64,000 nt of DNA from Fibrella rubiginis (GCF_017353185.1 NZ_JAFMYV010000008.1:62001-126000); one strand, 5' to 3'; numbered from the stretch's first letter, positions 51,182 through 59,737 are shown. The notes: generated from the letters alone by a model not told the origin. Numbers and translations: made by a program.

Positions 51182-53314
51182 ATGAACAAACAAACGCTCA
51201 TTGGCTTTTCGCTTATGCTTGCCACCACCGCCGCCACGGCCCAAACCGGATCGCCCCTTACGTACCCTACAACCCGCAAGTCAGACCACGTTGATACATA
51301 CCACGGCACCCAGATCGCCGACCCCTACCGCTGGCTCGAAGATGACCGGTCGGCCGAAACCGCCGAGTGGGTGAAGGCTGAAAACAAAGTTACGTTCGAC
51401 TACCTGGCCCAGATTCCGTACCGCAAGCAGCTACAGGACCGGATCGAAAAGGTGTTCAATTACCCCAAATATTCGGCCCCGTCGCGCAAAGGTGACTGGT
51501 TCTATTTCTCCAAAAACGACGGTCTCCAGAACCAGTCAGTGCTGTACCGGCAGAAAGGCCTCGACGGCACACCCGAACTGGTTATCGACCCCAATAAACT
51601 CTCGACCGACGGCACCACCCGCATGACGGCGTTTGCCCTCTCGAAAAATGGCGACTATGCCGTGGTGGGCACCTCCAAAGGCGGTTCGGACTGGTACGAT
51701 TACCGGATCATGAAGCTGGCCGACAAAAGTTACCTGCCCGAAACCCTGGAATGGGTAAAAGTATCGGGTACAGCCTGGCAGGGTGATGGGTTCTACTACA
51801 GCTGCTACCCTAAACCCGAAGGGTCAGCGCTGGCGGCCAAAAACGAAAACCACCAGGTCTTTTTTCATAAGTTGAACAGCCCGCAATCGGCCGACCGGCT
51901 GGTGTTTGAGGACCCCAAAAATCCGCAACGTTTCCACACAGTCAGCACCTCCGACGATGAACGCTTTGCTTTTCTAAACGTTAGTGACCGGGGTAAAGGC
52001 AAAGACGGTAACGCCCTGTATTTCATGGAGGCGGGTAAACCCAACGCAACGTTCCAGCCGATTGTAGCTGAGATTACTAACTCGCAATATGGCGTTATTG
52101 ACAACGTAGGGGCCGATTTTTTGATTGAAACCAACGATAACGCCCCCAACAACAAGGTGGTGCGCTACAGCCCGGCTACAAAAAAGTGGACGGTAATCCT
52201 GCCCGAAAAACCCGAACCCCTCACCAGCAGCAGTACGGCGGGCGGCAAACTATTTGTTGAATACGCCAAAGACGTCACCTCGCGGGTATACGTGCATGAC
52301 CTAAACGGCAAGCTGGAAAACGAGATTACCCTTCCCGGTATAGGCTCGGCCAGCGGGTTTGGAGGCGAGCGCGACGATAAGTTTGTGTTCTACACCTACA
52401 CATCCTTCACATTCCCGCCCACGATCTACCGCTATGATATTGCCTCGAAAAAAAGCAGTGTGTTTCGTCAGCCGGAAGTCGATTTTAAACCCACCGATTA
52501 CGAAACGAAGCAGGTGTTCTACAGCAGCAAAGACGGCACGAAAGTGCCCATGTTCATTACCTACAGGAAAGGGCTGAAACTCGACGCCACCAACCCGACC
52601 ATTCTCTACGGCTACGGCGGGTTTAATGTCAGCCTGCCACCTGCATTCAGTTCACTGCTGATTCCGTTTCTGGAGCAGGGGGGCGTCTATGCTCAGGCTA
52701 ACCTGCGGGGCGGTTCGGAATACGGCGAAAAATGGCACGAGCAGGGCATGAAAGCCAAAAAGCAGAACGTATTCGATGATTTTATCGCTGCCGCCGAATA
52801 CCTGATTCAGCAGAAGTATACCAGTTCGGCCAGGCTCGCTATCCGGGGAGGGTCAAACGGGGGTCTGCTTGTGGGCGCGGTCATGAACCAACGCCCCGAC
52901 TTGTTTCGGGTGGCTATTCCGCAGGTAGGGGTGATGGATATGCTCCGTTTCCACAAATTCACCATTGGCTGGAATTGGATTGCCGATTACGGTAGCGCCG
53001 ACAATGCCGATGAGTTTCCGTTTCTTCGCGCTTACTCACCGCTGCACAACCTGAAGCCGGGCCTAAACTACCCCGCCACCCTTATTACGACCGCCGACCA
53101 CGACGACCGCGTAGTACCGGCCCACTCATTCAAGTACGCCGCCACCCTGCAGGAGGTTTACAAGGGTAAGAATCCCGTCCTGATCCGTATCGATACAAAC
53201 TCGGGCCACGGTGCCAGTAACACCAAAAAGAACATCGAACTCACCGCCGACATGTACTCATTCATTCTCTGGAACATGGGGATTGGCACGCTGAAAGAGA
53301 TTGCCAGCAAGTAA
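51182..53314 (+). CDS. Prolyl oligopeptidase family serine peptidase (S9A)
   Basis: 710 aa. Signal MNKQTLIGFSLMLATTAATA, cleaved before QTGSP, so the enzyme is periplasmic. The N-terminal helix and seven-bladed propeller (about 25-440) start ADPYRWLEDDRSAETAEWVK. The alpha/beta-hydrolase domain follows. The catalytic triad is visible: Ser at about residue 558 in RGGSNGGLLVGAV, Asp at about 642 in TADHDDRVVPAHS, and His at about 675 in NSGHGASNTKK. It cleaves short peptides after proline. It has its own bidirectional terminator downstream. Confidence 0.95.
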   Translation: MNKQTLIGFSLMLATTAATAQTGSPLTYPTTRKSDHVDTYHGTQIADPYRWLEDDRSAETAEWVKAENKVTFDYLAQIPYRKQLQDRIEKVFNYPKYSAPSRKGDWFYFSKNDGLQNQSVLYRQKGLDGTPELVIDPNKLSTDGTTRMTAFALSKNGDYAVVGTSKGGSDWYDYRIMKLADKSYLPETLEWVKVSGTAWQGDGFYYSCYPKPEGSALAAKNENHQVFFHKLNSPQSADRLVFEDPKNPQRFHTVSTSDDERFAFLNVSDRGKGKDGNALYFMEAGKPNATFQPIVAEITNSQYGVIDNVGADFLIETNDNAPNNKVVRYSPATKKWTVILPEKPEPLTSSSTAGGKLFVEYAKDVTSRVYVHDLNGKLENEITLPGIGSASGFGGERDDKFVFYTYTSFTFPPTIYRYDIASKKSSVFRQPEVDFKPTDYETKQVFYSSKDGTKVPMFITYRKGLKLDATNPTILYGYGGFNVSLPPAFSSLLIPFLEQGGVYAQANLRGGSEYGEKWHEQGMKAKKQNVFDDFIAAAEYLIQQKYTSSARLAIRGGSNGGLLVGAVMNQRPDLFRVAIPQVGVMDMLRFHKFTIGWNWIADYGSADNADEFPFLRAYSPLHNLKPGLNYPATLITTADHDDRVVPAHSFKYAATLQEVYKGKNPVLIRIDTNSGHGASNTKKNIELTADMYSFILWNMGIGTLKEIASK

Positions 53315-53347
53315 GGGCCAGCGTTCATTTCCAACCGCACAGGGCCA

Positions 53348-53390
53348 CATAAAAGAAGCCCCGGCCAATTTGGCCGGGGCTTCTTTTATG
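53348..53390. terminator. Bidirectional intrinsic terminator
   Basis: A 20-bp perfect stem with a 3-nt loop (53348-53367 with 53371-53390), core GAAGCCCCGGCC, flanked by A4 and T4. It sits between the convergent prolyl oligopeptidase and barrel genes and can serve both. Confidence 0.92.
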
Positions 53391-53407
53391 CTTGCAATCA
53401 GTAGAGA

Positions 53408-53908
53408 CTACTGACCTAATTTGAAGGTAACACCGAGTTTGAGAACAGAGATCGACGAACCCAACTCAGCAAAAACGCCTGTTTTCTCAGCAAACATATA
53501 GCGGCCACCTAAGTGAATGGGTACCGCAATGAATGACGGATTGTAAAAAGAACTAGCTGCGCCTGTGTAGGCAAAGTAAGTCAGGCCCAGACCAGCGTAC
53601 AGATCAAGGTTTTCGGGAGTATTCAGCAACTCATTGAAGTGATAAGAACCGCGGGCACCGAGATCATAACCACCGAAGCCGTCGCCGAAACTTCTATAAC
53701 CAACGGCACCACCTACGGTAATATTCTTGGTGACGCCAAAGTCAGCAGCAGCATTAAAGCCTATGCCTGCGCTGTAATAATATCCGCCGCCAAGGCCAAT
53801 ACCAAGGTTGACAAATTTTGTACCCTTGTCGATTGACATTTGAGCGAAGCTCGACGTGGTCAGCAGGGTTAGGCTGAACAAAGCAATTACTGCGAAGAAT
53901 TTTTTCAT
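53408..53908 (-). CDS. Small outer-membrane beta-barrel protein
   Basis: 166 aa. The ATG at 53908 opens a signal peptide MKKFFAVIALFSLTLLTTSS, cleaved after SFAQ. The mature part is an eight-strand-like barrel: KFVNLGIGLGGGYYYSAGIG, then FNAAADFGVTKNITVGGAVG, then YRSFGDGFGGYDLGARGSYH, then LDLYAGLGLTYFAYTG, ending in SISVLKLGVTFKLGQ. This resembles the OmpW/OprF-type 'outer membrane protein beta-barrel' domain. There is no recognisable catalytic or binding site. It is a single gene with the shared terminator at 53348-53390. Confidence 0.85.
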   Translation of the reverse strand: MKKFFAVIALFSLTLLTTSSFAQMSIDKGTKFVNLGIGLGGGYYYSAGIGFNAAADFGVTKNITVGGAVGYRSFGDGFGGYDLGARGSYHFNELLNTPENLDLYAGLGLTYFAYTGAASSFYNPSFIAVPIHLGGRYMFAEKTGVFAELGSSISVLKLGVTFKLGQ

Positions 53909-54106
53909 TGTGGACAGTCTCGTTTTTGCGTTTATGATTGGACAAATAAAGGGAGGTTGTTCGGAACAGAAAAGCAAATCTTCATACGAGTTATCTATCG
54001 GTCTGTTCATCGTTATCCAACGTACCTGATTCCAAGTATAATGACTATAACAAACGATGATTTGTTCATCAACGAGCCAACGTTTTAGTTTAATCTCCCC
54101 ATTACG

Positions 54107-54739
54107 CTATGAATCAACCTCTTTTCTGGCGTTTAAATAGCCCCGAACAACCGTAAACGTGGTAATGCCGAGGAAGAACAGAATAATCCAATGTACGTAG
54201 TTAATGATCCAGGGAAATTGAACGCCGAAATAATAGCCGCCACCTACCAGCACCGCTGTCCAGAGTGCTCCACCGATGAGGTTGTAGGCCATAAACCGGG
54301 CCAGATTCATGTGAATAATACCCGCCAGCAAAGGCGCGAACGTGCGCACTACGGGCAGGAAACGCGCTATTATTAATGCCTGACTGCCATATTTTTCGAA
54401 TGTTTTTCGGGTATTTTCGATGTACTTCTGCTTGAAAAACAGCGAATCGGGTCTGTTTTGAAGCTTTACTCCAAAAAAATAGCCTGTACCATAGCCTAAC
54501 AAAGCGCCCAACACGGCCGCCCCGAAAATACAACTCAGTAACACCGTCAGCGATACCACCAGTACCTTAGTACCAGCAAAGACGCCTGCCAGAAACAGCA
54601 GGTAGTCGCCGGGGAGGAAAAACCCAAAAATGACTCCATTTTCGATGAACACGATCAATGTGATCACCACCAGTCCCCCCGTGCGGATAATCTCCTCGGA
54701 GTTTAGTATGTAACGGAAAAAGTCAAGGATGGCGTCCAT
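54107..54739 (-). CDS. DedA family (SNARE-associated type) membrane protein
   Basis: 210 aa with four to six membrane helices. Family motifs: VFIENGVIFGFFLPGDYLLF (ExG with the FLPG turn), then IARFLPVVRTFAPLLAGIIH (RxxPxxR region), and a basic C-terminus. DedA-family proteins include flippases for undecaprenyl phosphate and phospholipids; which lipid this copy handles cannot be seen. It is 129 bp downstream of the ABC-F gene, the gap being almost wholly the 53-bp-armed inverted repeat. Confidence 0.92.
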   Translation of the reverse strand: MDAILDFFRYILNSEEIIRTGGLVVITLIVFIENGVIFGFFLPGDYLLFLAGVFAGTKVLVVSLTVLLSCIFGAAVLGALLGYGTGYFFGVKLQNRPDSLFFKQKYIENTRKTFEKYGSQALIIARFLPVVRTFAPLLAGIIHMNLARFMAYNLIGGALWTAVLVGGGYYFGVQFPWIINYVHWIILFFLGITTFTVVRGYLNARKEVDS

Positions 54740-54754
54740 TTTTGAGTGAGCGTA

Positions 54755-54878
54755 TAATGAGTGAATGAGCGATTGAGTGAATTAGTGAATAGGTTGGAGC
54801 GCTTCGCATAGGTGCTTTACTGTGCGCGAAGCGCTCCAACCTATTCACTAATTCACTCAATCGCTCATTCACTCATTA
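54755..54878. repeat. 53-bp perfect inverted repeat overlapping the 3' end of the ABC-F gene
   Basis: Arms 54755-54807 and 54826-54878 are perfect reverse complements (53/53), loop 18 nt. The arms contain GAGTGAAT repeated and the apex GGAGCGCTTCGC/GCGAAGCGCTCC. The last codons of the ABC-F gene (Ile-Asn-Glu-stop) lie in or at the edge of the right arm. No U-run. Confidence 0.96.
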
Positions 54879-56758
54879 ATTTCCGCCAGCGCGAGCCAAC
54901 GGTCGGTTTTTTGGGCAATTTGGGTGTCAAGCTGTTCTATTTCAAGTGCCCAGGCTGTTAACTCTTCGTGGTGCCCACCAGCATTGAGTTGCTCAGTCAA
55001 GGTTGTTTTGCGGCTTTCGAGAGCCTCAATTTCGGTTTCCAGCGTTTCATATTCACGTTGTTCCTTAAAACTTAGCTTTTTCTTTTCAGTCGAAACGGCT
55101 GGTGCGGAGGCCGACAAATTGACTGGAGCCAGTTTGTGGCTTGCCGAAGCCGCTTCTTTCACGTTCGCGTTCTTTTTCGGCTGGGCATCGCGCCACTCGC
55201 GGTAGTCGGTGTAGTTGCCGGGGTAATCGCGAACCTTGCCTTGTCCCTCCAGCACAAATACGTGGTCTACGAGCCGGTCCATGAAGTAGCGGTCGTGGGT
55301 GACGATGATAACGCAGCCGGGGAAATTGAGCAAAAACTCTTCCAGCACGTTCAGCGTCGTAATGTCCAGGTCATTGGTCGGTTCGTCGAGGATCAGGAAG
55401 TTGGGGTTTTGCACCAGCACCAGCAGCAGTTGCAATCGCCGTTTTTCGCCACCGCTCAGCTTCGCCACAAAGTCGTACTGCTTCTGCCGGTCGAACAGAA
55501 AATGATGCAAGAGTTGACTGGCCGTAATGGTTTGTCCATCAGCGAGTTTCATCACCTCAGCTACCTCCTGCACCACGTCGATCACCCGCTGATTATCGGC
55601 CATGTTCAGCTCAGTTTGGGTGTAATAGCCAAACTGCACCGTGCCACCTGCGCTGATCTTACCCGAATCGGGGCGGGTTTCGCCGGTGAGCATATTCAGC
55701 AGCGTAGTCTTACCCATACCATTCTTACCAATCAGCCCCACGCGGTCCAGCCGCTTGAAGGTATAAGTGAAATGGTCGAGCAATACTTTATCACCAAAGC
55801 GTTTGCTGAGGTTTTCCACCTCCAGAATCTTGCTGCCCAACCGCGACACACGCAGGTTCAGGTCCAGTTCACCGTCGGTGCGGCGGCCTTTCACCTTGCC
55901 TTCCAGGTCCTCAAACGCATCTTCGCGGTATTTAGCTTTGGTGCCCCGCGCTTTGGGTTGCCGCCGCATCCAGTCCAGTTCACGGCGGTAAGTGTTTTTG
56001 TTCTTCTCAAACTCTGAAGCATCGGCGGCAAGGCGCTCGGCTTTCTTTTCCAGGAAATAAGCGTAGTTACCTTTGTAGCTGTAAAGCTGCCCGCCGTCCA
56101 TTTCCACTATCTGGTTGCAGACGCGGTCCAGGAAATACCGGTCGTGCGATACCATCAGCAGCGTACCGTTGTTGGTGTTCAGAAAACTTTCGAGGTATTC
56201 AATAGCCTCCAGATCCAGGTGGTTGGTGGGCTCATCGAGAATCAGAAGGTCGGGGTTTTGAATCAGCACCCGCGCCAGGGCCACCCGCTTGCGTTGCCCA
56301 CCTGATAGCGTGCTTACGCGCTGCTCCACGTCCTGAATACCCAGTTCACCCAGAATCTGCCGAATTTGGGCCTCGTAGTCCCACGCCTCCAGCTTTTCCA
56401 TCTGGTTCATAGCCTTTTCCAGGGCATCGTGGTCGTCGCTGGTGAGCGCCTTTTCATAGGCACGCACGGCGTCGAGTTGAGCACTTTCGCCGGCCAGCAC
56501 TTCTTCCAAAATCGTGAGGGCTTCGTTGAGGTCGGGTTGCTGATTGAGGTAACCTACGGTAATATCTTTTCGCACGCTTACCAGGCCGTCGTCGGGTGGA
56601 GCAGCCCCGGCCAGAATCTCCAGCAGGCTGGTTTTACCCGACCCGTTAGCCCCCACAATGGCTATTTTGTCGCCGCGGTTAAGGCCAAAGTTAATGTTCC
56701 GAAACAGCGTTCGGTCGCCGTATGATTTCGAGAGATTCTCGGCTGAGAGGTAGTTCAT
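54869..56758 (-). CDS. ABC-F family ATP-binding protein (Uup-like)
   Basis: 629 aa soluble protein with two ATPase domains and no membrane part; ABC-F proteins act on the ribosome or in related processes. Domain 1: GANGSGKTSLLE, then LSGGQRKRVALARVLI, then LLILDEPTNHLDLEA. A linker of charged helices follows (about 250-320). Domain 2: GKNGMGKTTLLNML, then LSGGEKRRLQLLLVLV, then FLILDEPTNDLD. A C-terminal coiled coil (about 565-625) fits the Uup subgroup. The start at 56758 (MNYLSAENLSKSYGDRTLFR) is chosen; the ORF extension runs through the tRNA and its terminator. Confidence 0.95.
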   Translation of the reverse strand: MNYLSAENLSKSYGDRTLFRNINFGLNRGDKIAIVGANGSGKTSLLEILAGAAPPDDGLVSVRKDITVGYLNQQPDLNEALTILEEVLAGESAQLDAVRAYEKALTSDDHDALEKAMNQMEKLEAWDYEAQIRQILGELGIQDVEQRVSTLSGGQRKRVALARVLIQNPDLLILDEPTNHLDLEAIEYLESFLNTNNGTLLMVSHDRYFLDRVCNQIVEMDGGQLYSYKGNYAYFLEKKAERLAADASEFEKNKNTYRRELDWMRRQPKARGTKAKYREDAFEDLEGKVKGRRTDGELDLNLRVSRLGSKILEVENLSKRFGDKVLLDHFTYTFKRLDRVGLIGKNGMGKTTLLNMLTGETRPDSGKISAGGTVQFGYYTQTELNMADNQRVIDVVQEVAEVMKLADGQTITASQLLHHFLFDRQKQYDFVAKLSGGEKRRLQLLLVLVQNPNFLILDEPTNDLDITTLNVLEEFLLNFPGCVIIVTHDRYFMDRLVDHVFVLEGQGKVRDYPGNYTDYREWRDAQPKKNANVKEAASASHKLAPVNLSASAPAVSTEKKKLSFKEQREYETLETEIEALESRKTTLTEQLNAGGHHEELTAWALEIEQLDTQIAQKTDRWLALAEINE

Positions 56759-56771
56759 AGGATTGAAACGA

Positions 56772-56803
56772 AAAAAGCCGACTCGGTGAGGAATCGGCTT
56801 TTT
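56772..56803 (-). terminator. Terminator of tRNA-Gln
   Basis: AAAAAGCCGA (56772-56781) and TCGGCTTTTT (56794-56803), a perfect 10-bp stem, 3 nt after the tRNA 3' end on the minus strand. In the direction of tRNA transcription it ends in a U-run. It separates the tRNA from the ABC-F gene. Confidence 0.9.
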
Positions 56804-56806
56804 GTA

Positions 56807-56879
56807 GTAGCTCGACCAGGATTCGAACCTAGACAAACAGAACCAAAATCTGTCGTACTACCCTTATACTATCGAGCTA
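56807..56879 (-). tRNA. tRNA-Gln (anticodon TTG)
   Basis: A 73-nt cloverleaf on the minus strand. The acceptor stem TAGCTCG (56879-56873) pairs with CGAGCTA (56814-56808). The anticodon loop is ATTTTGGTT with anticodon TTG at 56846-56844 between stem strands ending ACAG and CTGT. The T arm contains GGTTCGAATCC. The CCA end is not encoded. It is preceded by a good promoter and followed by a terminator, so it is a single-gene unit. Charging in this organism would use GatCAB, whose gatC gene is 70 bp away. Confidence 0.95.
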
Positions 56880-56896
56880 TTTTGCAATTGCGAGTG

Positions 56897-56928
56897 CAAA
56901 GATAACATTCCCGAACCCCTAAAATCAA
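56897..56928 (-). promoter_or_regulatory. Promoter of tRNA-Gln
   Basis: Minus-strand TTG (56928-56926), a 21-bp spacer and TATCTTTG (56904-56897), a full match to the Bacteroidota pattern, 17 nt before the tRNA 5' end. It overlaps no gene. Confidence 0.7.
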
Positions 56929-56949
56929 GCCAAGGCGAAAAAATTTCGG

Positions 56950-57240
56950 TTAAAGCACCTTCGTCACTTTGATAAACTGCTCATCGTGGACGGGCGCATT
57001 AACTAGCGCCTGAGTGCGAGGAAGTTGGTTTTTTACCACGTCGTCGCGAAGAATATCAACTTCATCGAGGGCCGACATGTGCGTGAGAGGTTCAATGCCC
57101 GTAGTGTCTACTTCGTTGAGCTGTTCCATCCAGTCGAGTACACTATTGAGGCTGTTCAGTAGTTGCCCTTCTTCCTCAGGTGGCACCTTCAGCCGGGCCA
57201 GATGCGCGATCTTGTATAGTGTTTCGGTATCGACTTTCAT
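56950..57240 (-). CDS. gatC: Asp-tRNA(Asn)/Glu-tRNA(Gln) amidotransferase subunit C
   Basis: 96 aa, the small helical subunit that stabilises GatA/GatB. Characteristic: MKVDTETLYKIAHLARLKVP, then LNSVLDWMEQLNEVDTTGIE, then PLTHMSALDEVDILRDDVVK, with the normal end FIKVTKVL. It sits immediately upstream of the tRNA-Gln unit on the same strand. gatB is elsewhere in the window (44194-45678). Confidence 0.95.
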   Translation of the reverse strand: MKVDTETLYKIAHLARLKVPPEEEGQLLNSLNSVLDWMEQLNEVDTTGIEPLTHMSALDEVDILRDDVVKNQLPRTQALVNAPVHDEQFIKVTKVL

Positions 57241-57248
57241 GAGAGTAG

Positions 57249-57343
57249 TTTGCTTACGTTCAAGGTCTAATGGCCAACATTTAAGCGACGCCGTCTAAAG
57301 TTGCTTCGCGCCCGGACTCACCCACACAGAACGACTTTACGCT
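57249..57343. repeat. Degenerate remnant of the intergenic repeat family between plsC and gatC
   Basis: Contains the family words GTTCAAGGTCTAATGGCCAA, TTTAAG, GTCTAAAGTTGCTTCGCGC and ACCTTAAACTC but only weak pairing (GTTCAAGG and related words against CCTTAAAC). It fills the 103-bp gap. It reads like a decayed or half element related to those at 24.3 and 48.7 kb. Confidence 0.5.
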
Positions 57344-58117
57344 TTATACCTTAAACTCTAACTTGTTAACTGTCTTTTTTAATTCTTTATCAATCACCTG
57401 ATAGGCCTGTTCGCGAAGCCGGTCAGCATCTGCCTGCGTAAGGCCAACGGTGGGGATAGGTTCGTGAAAAACCACTTCTACGGGTTGCCAATGCACGCTG
57501 AATGGCTTTCCATCGGGCAGAATTCGGTAGTTGTTGACGAGCGTAATGGGCACAATGGGCACCTGTTTCTGAATAGCCATGGTGAAAGCACCATCTTTAA
57601 AAGGATACACCATCTGAGGCGGATGTTGCGCTTTTATGCCCCCTTCGGGGAAAATAATGATACTTCGTCCTTCGCCCAGGGTGCGCATACACTTAGCTAG
57701 CGAATAGGCCCGGCTCTGCGGACTCGACCGGTCGACCATGACGTGGAGTTTGGCATACATGTAGCCAAAAAGAGGCAGTTTTCGCACCCCTATTTTACCA
57801 ATAAACGCGTATAGTCCCGGCACAATGGTGCCCAGCACGGCAATATCGAAATACGAAAAGTGGTTAGCGCAGTACACGTAAGCTTTATCTTTTTCGGGCC
57901 GAAATCGCCATTCGGCCCGAATTGGCATGGCCATCAATATAAACGCCAGTATACCCCAAAGCCGAACCGCGCCATGAGCGAGGTACAAGCCAAACTGTAT
58001 CTTTCGTGCATAGAGCCAGCTACCCAGCAGAATAACGGGCAGTAGTGGTAACAGCAGCAGCGCAAATACCAGCACACACCAAACCGTATACAATGCTATT
58101 AACCAAGATTTTAACAC
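57344..58117 (-). CDS. plsC: 1-acyl-sn-glycerol-3-phosphate acyltransferase
   Basis: 257 aa membrane-associated enzyme that makes phosphatidic acid. One or two N-terminal hydrophobic helices (LIALYTVWCVLVFALLLLPL, then LPVILLGSWLYA) precede the acyltransferase domain. Motif I is NHFSYFDI (His and Asp catalytic). Motif III is IIIFPEGGIKA, and motif IV is IQKQVPIVPITLVNNY. It follows purH and precedes gatC on the same strand. plsY is at 10585-11232. Confidence 0.93.
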   Translation of the reverse strand: MLKSWLIALYTVWCVLVFALLLLPLLPVILLGSWLYARKIQFGLYLAHGAVRLWGILAFILMAMPIRAEWRFRPEKDKAYVYCANHFSYFDIAVLGTIVPGLYAFIGKIGVRKLPLFGYMYAKLHVMVDRSSPQSRAYSLAKCMRTLGEGRSIIIFPEGGIKAQHPPQMVYPFKDGAFTMAIQKQVPIVPITLVNNYRILPDGKPFSVHWQPVEVVFHEPIPTVGLTQADADRLREQAYQVIDKELKKTVNKLEFKV

Positions 58118-58164
58118 GATTCGACGAGCCGTTTATGGTAGAGAAAGTTACGTGAAACTTTTGG

Positions 58165-59664
58165 TCAGTGTTTAAAATGACGTACGCCCGTGGTAACCAT
58201 AGCCATACCATGTTGATTGCAGTACTCAATGCTGTCTTTGTCGCGGATGGAGCCACCGGGCTGTACCACCGCCGTAATACCCGCCTGACCTGCAATTTCA
58301 ACGCAGTCTGGGAAGGGGAAGAACGCATCGGAGGCCATTACTGAGCCCTGAAGATCGAACCCAAAGGCGTGGGCTTTGTCAATGGCCTGCCGCAGGGCAT
58401 CCACCCGGCTGGTTTGGCCCACGCCACTTGCCAGCAGTACGTCTTCCCTAGCCAGAATAATGGTGTTCGACTTTGTATGTTTACACACCTTCAGGGCAAA
58501 CTCCAACGCCCGTAACTCACTGGTTGTAGGTGCTTTATCGGTAACGGCCGTGAATTGATCGGCAGTTTCGGTCACGTTGTCTTTGTCCTGCTCCAGGGTT
58601 CCGTTCAAAATTGTCTTCACCAGTTTAGTGGGCAACTCAACAGGTTTGCGCAGAAGCAGAATACGGTTCTTTTTCGACTTCAGTAGCTCCAGGGCCTCCG
58701 GCGCGTAGGCGGGCGCGATCAGGATTTCCATAAAGAGCTTATTCAGTTCCTCGGCTACAGCCAGATCAACGGGTACATTAGTGATAACCACCCCACCAAA
58801 CGCCGATACTGGGTCACAGGCTAAGGCTTTATCATAGGCTTCTTTTGCCGTAGGGGCTGAGGCAATTCCGCAGGCGTTGGTGTGCTTAATGATGGCGTAG
58901 GTAGGTACGCCAGAGGCGAACTCGTCTATTAATCCCACGCAGGCATCGACATCGACTAGATTGTTGAACGACAGCTCTTTGCCGTGCAGCTTATCGAACA
59001 TCGCATCGAGGTCACCGTAGAACGTGGCCTGCTGATGGGGGTTTTCGCCGTAACGAAGAGCGTTTGCTTTTGGCGTGGCAGACGTGCCCGTGAAATAAGC
59101 GTGAATGGCTGTGTCGTAATGTGAGGTGGTGGCAAAGGCCTCCATGGCATAACGACGGCGGGTGTCGAGGTCAGGCTGACCGTTCGTCTCGGTGAGGATG
59201 CGCAGCACGTCGGCGTACTGGTTGCGCGAGGAGACGATGAGCGAATCCTGAAAATTCTTGGCTCCTGCCCGGATTAGCGAAATACCACCGATGTCGATTT
59301 TTTCGATGATCTCGTCGGCAGATGCCCCGGAGGCCACGGTTTCTTCAAATGGATACAGGTCCACTACCGTCATGTCGATAGCCGGGATGTTGTGCTGCTG
59401 TGCCTGGTCTATGTCGCCCTCGTTGTCGCGGCGGTAGAGGATGCCACCAAAAACGGCTGGGTGTAGCGTTTTCACCCGTCCCCCAAAAATGGATGGATAC
59501 CCTGTCAGCGACTCGACCGGGGTCACGGGGACGCCCAACTGTTCGATAAACGTTTGCGTACCACCCGTTGAATAGAGCGTAACGCCCTGCTCATACAACA
59601 GCCGGACAATGGGTTCGAGGCCGTCTTTGTAATAGACAGATAGTAACGCAGCAGAAATTTTCAT
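58165..59664 (-). CDS. purH: Bifunctional AICAR formyltransferase / IMP cyclohydrolase
   Basis: 499 aa, the last two steps of IMP synthesis. The N-terminal cyclohydrolase (MGS-like) domain: KISAALLSVYYKDGLEPIVR, then LYSTGGTQTFIEQLGV, then GRVKTLHPAVFGGILYRRDN. The C-terminal formyltransferase domain carries NAYAIIKHTN-like AIIKHTNACGIASAP (catalytic Lys/His) and ends SIRDKDSIEYCNQHGMAMVT, then TTGVRHFKH. It is slightly shorter than the usual 510-530 aa. It has its own good promoter about 75 nt upstream. Confidence 0.96.
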   Translation of the reverse strand: MKISAALLSVYYKDGLEPIVRLLYEQGVTLYSTGGTQTFIEQLGVPVTPVESLTGYPSIFGGRVKTLHPAVFGGILYRRDNEGDIDQAQQHNIPAIDMTVVDLYPFEETVASGASADEIIEKIDIGGISLIRAGAKNFQDSLIVSSRNQYADVLRILTETNGQPDLDTRRRYAMEAFATTSHYDTAIHAYFTGTSATPKANALRYGENPHQQATFYGDLDAMFDKLHGKELSFNNLVDVDACVGLIDEFASGVPTYAIIKHTNACGIASAPTAKEAYDKALACDPVSAFGGVVITNVPVDLAVAEELNKLFMEILIAPAYAPEALELLKSKKNRILLLRKPVELPTKLVKTILNGTLEQDKDNVTETADQFTAVTDKAPTTSELRALEFALKVCKHTKSNTIILAREDVLLASGVGQTSRVDALRQAIDKAHAFGFDLQGSVMASDAFFPFPDCVEIAGQAGITAVVQPGGSIRDKDSIEYCNQHGMAMVTTGVRHFKH

Positions 59665-59737
59665 TCAGAAGAAAGTAAGAGTGGTATGACACTGAGACAC
59701 GGGCAGTGTTGACCATACATGCCTCATCAATAGCCCG

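Noticed and set aside
56759-56836. N-terminal extension of the ABC-F protein
   Set aside because: The extension would be translated from the tRNA-Gln 3' end and its terminator. The Met at 56758 gives the normal family N-terminus.
4738-57343. CRISPR-like repeats
   Set aside because: The repeated sequences are inverted pairs at separate loci, with no regularly spaced direct repeats or spacers and no cas genes.
58118-59737. Purine riboswitch in front of purH
   Set aside because: The roughly 70-nt leader shows no conserved three-way junction core that I can recognise.
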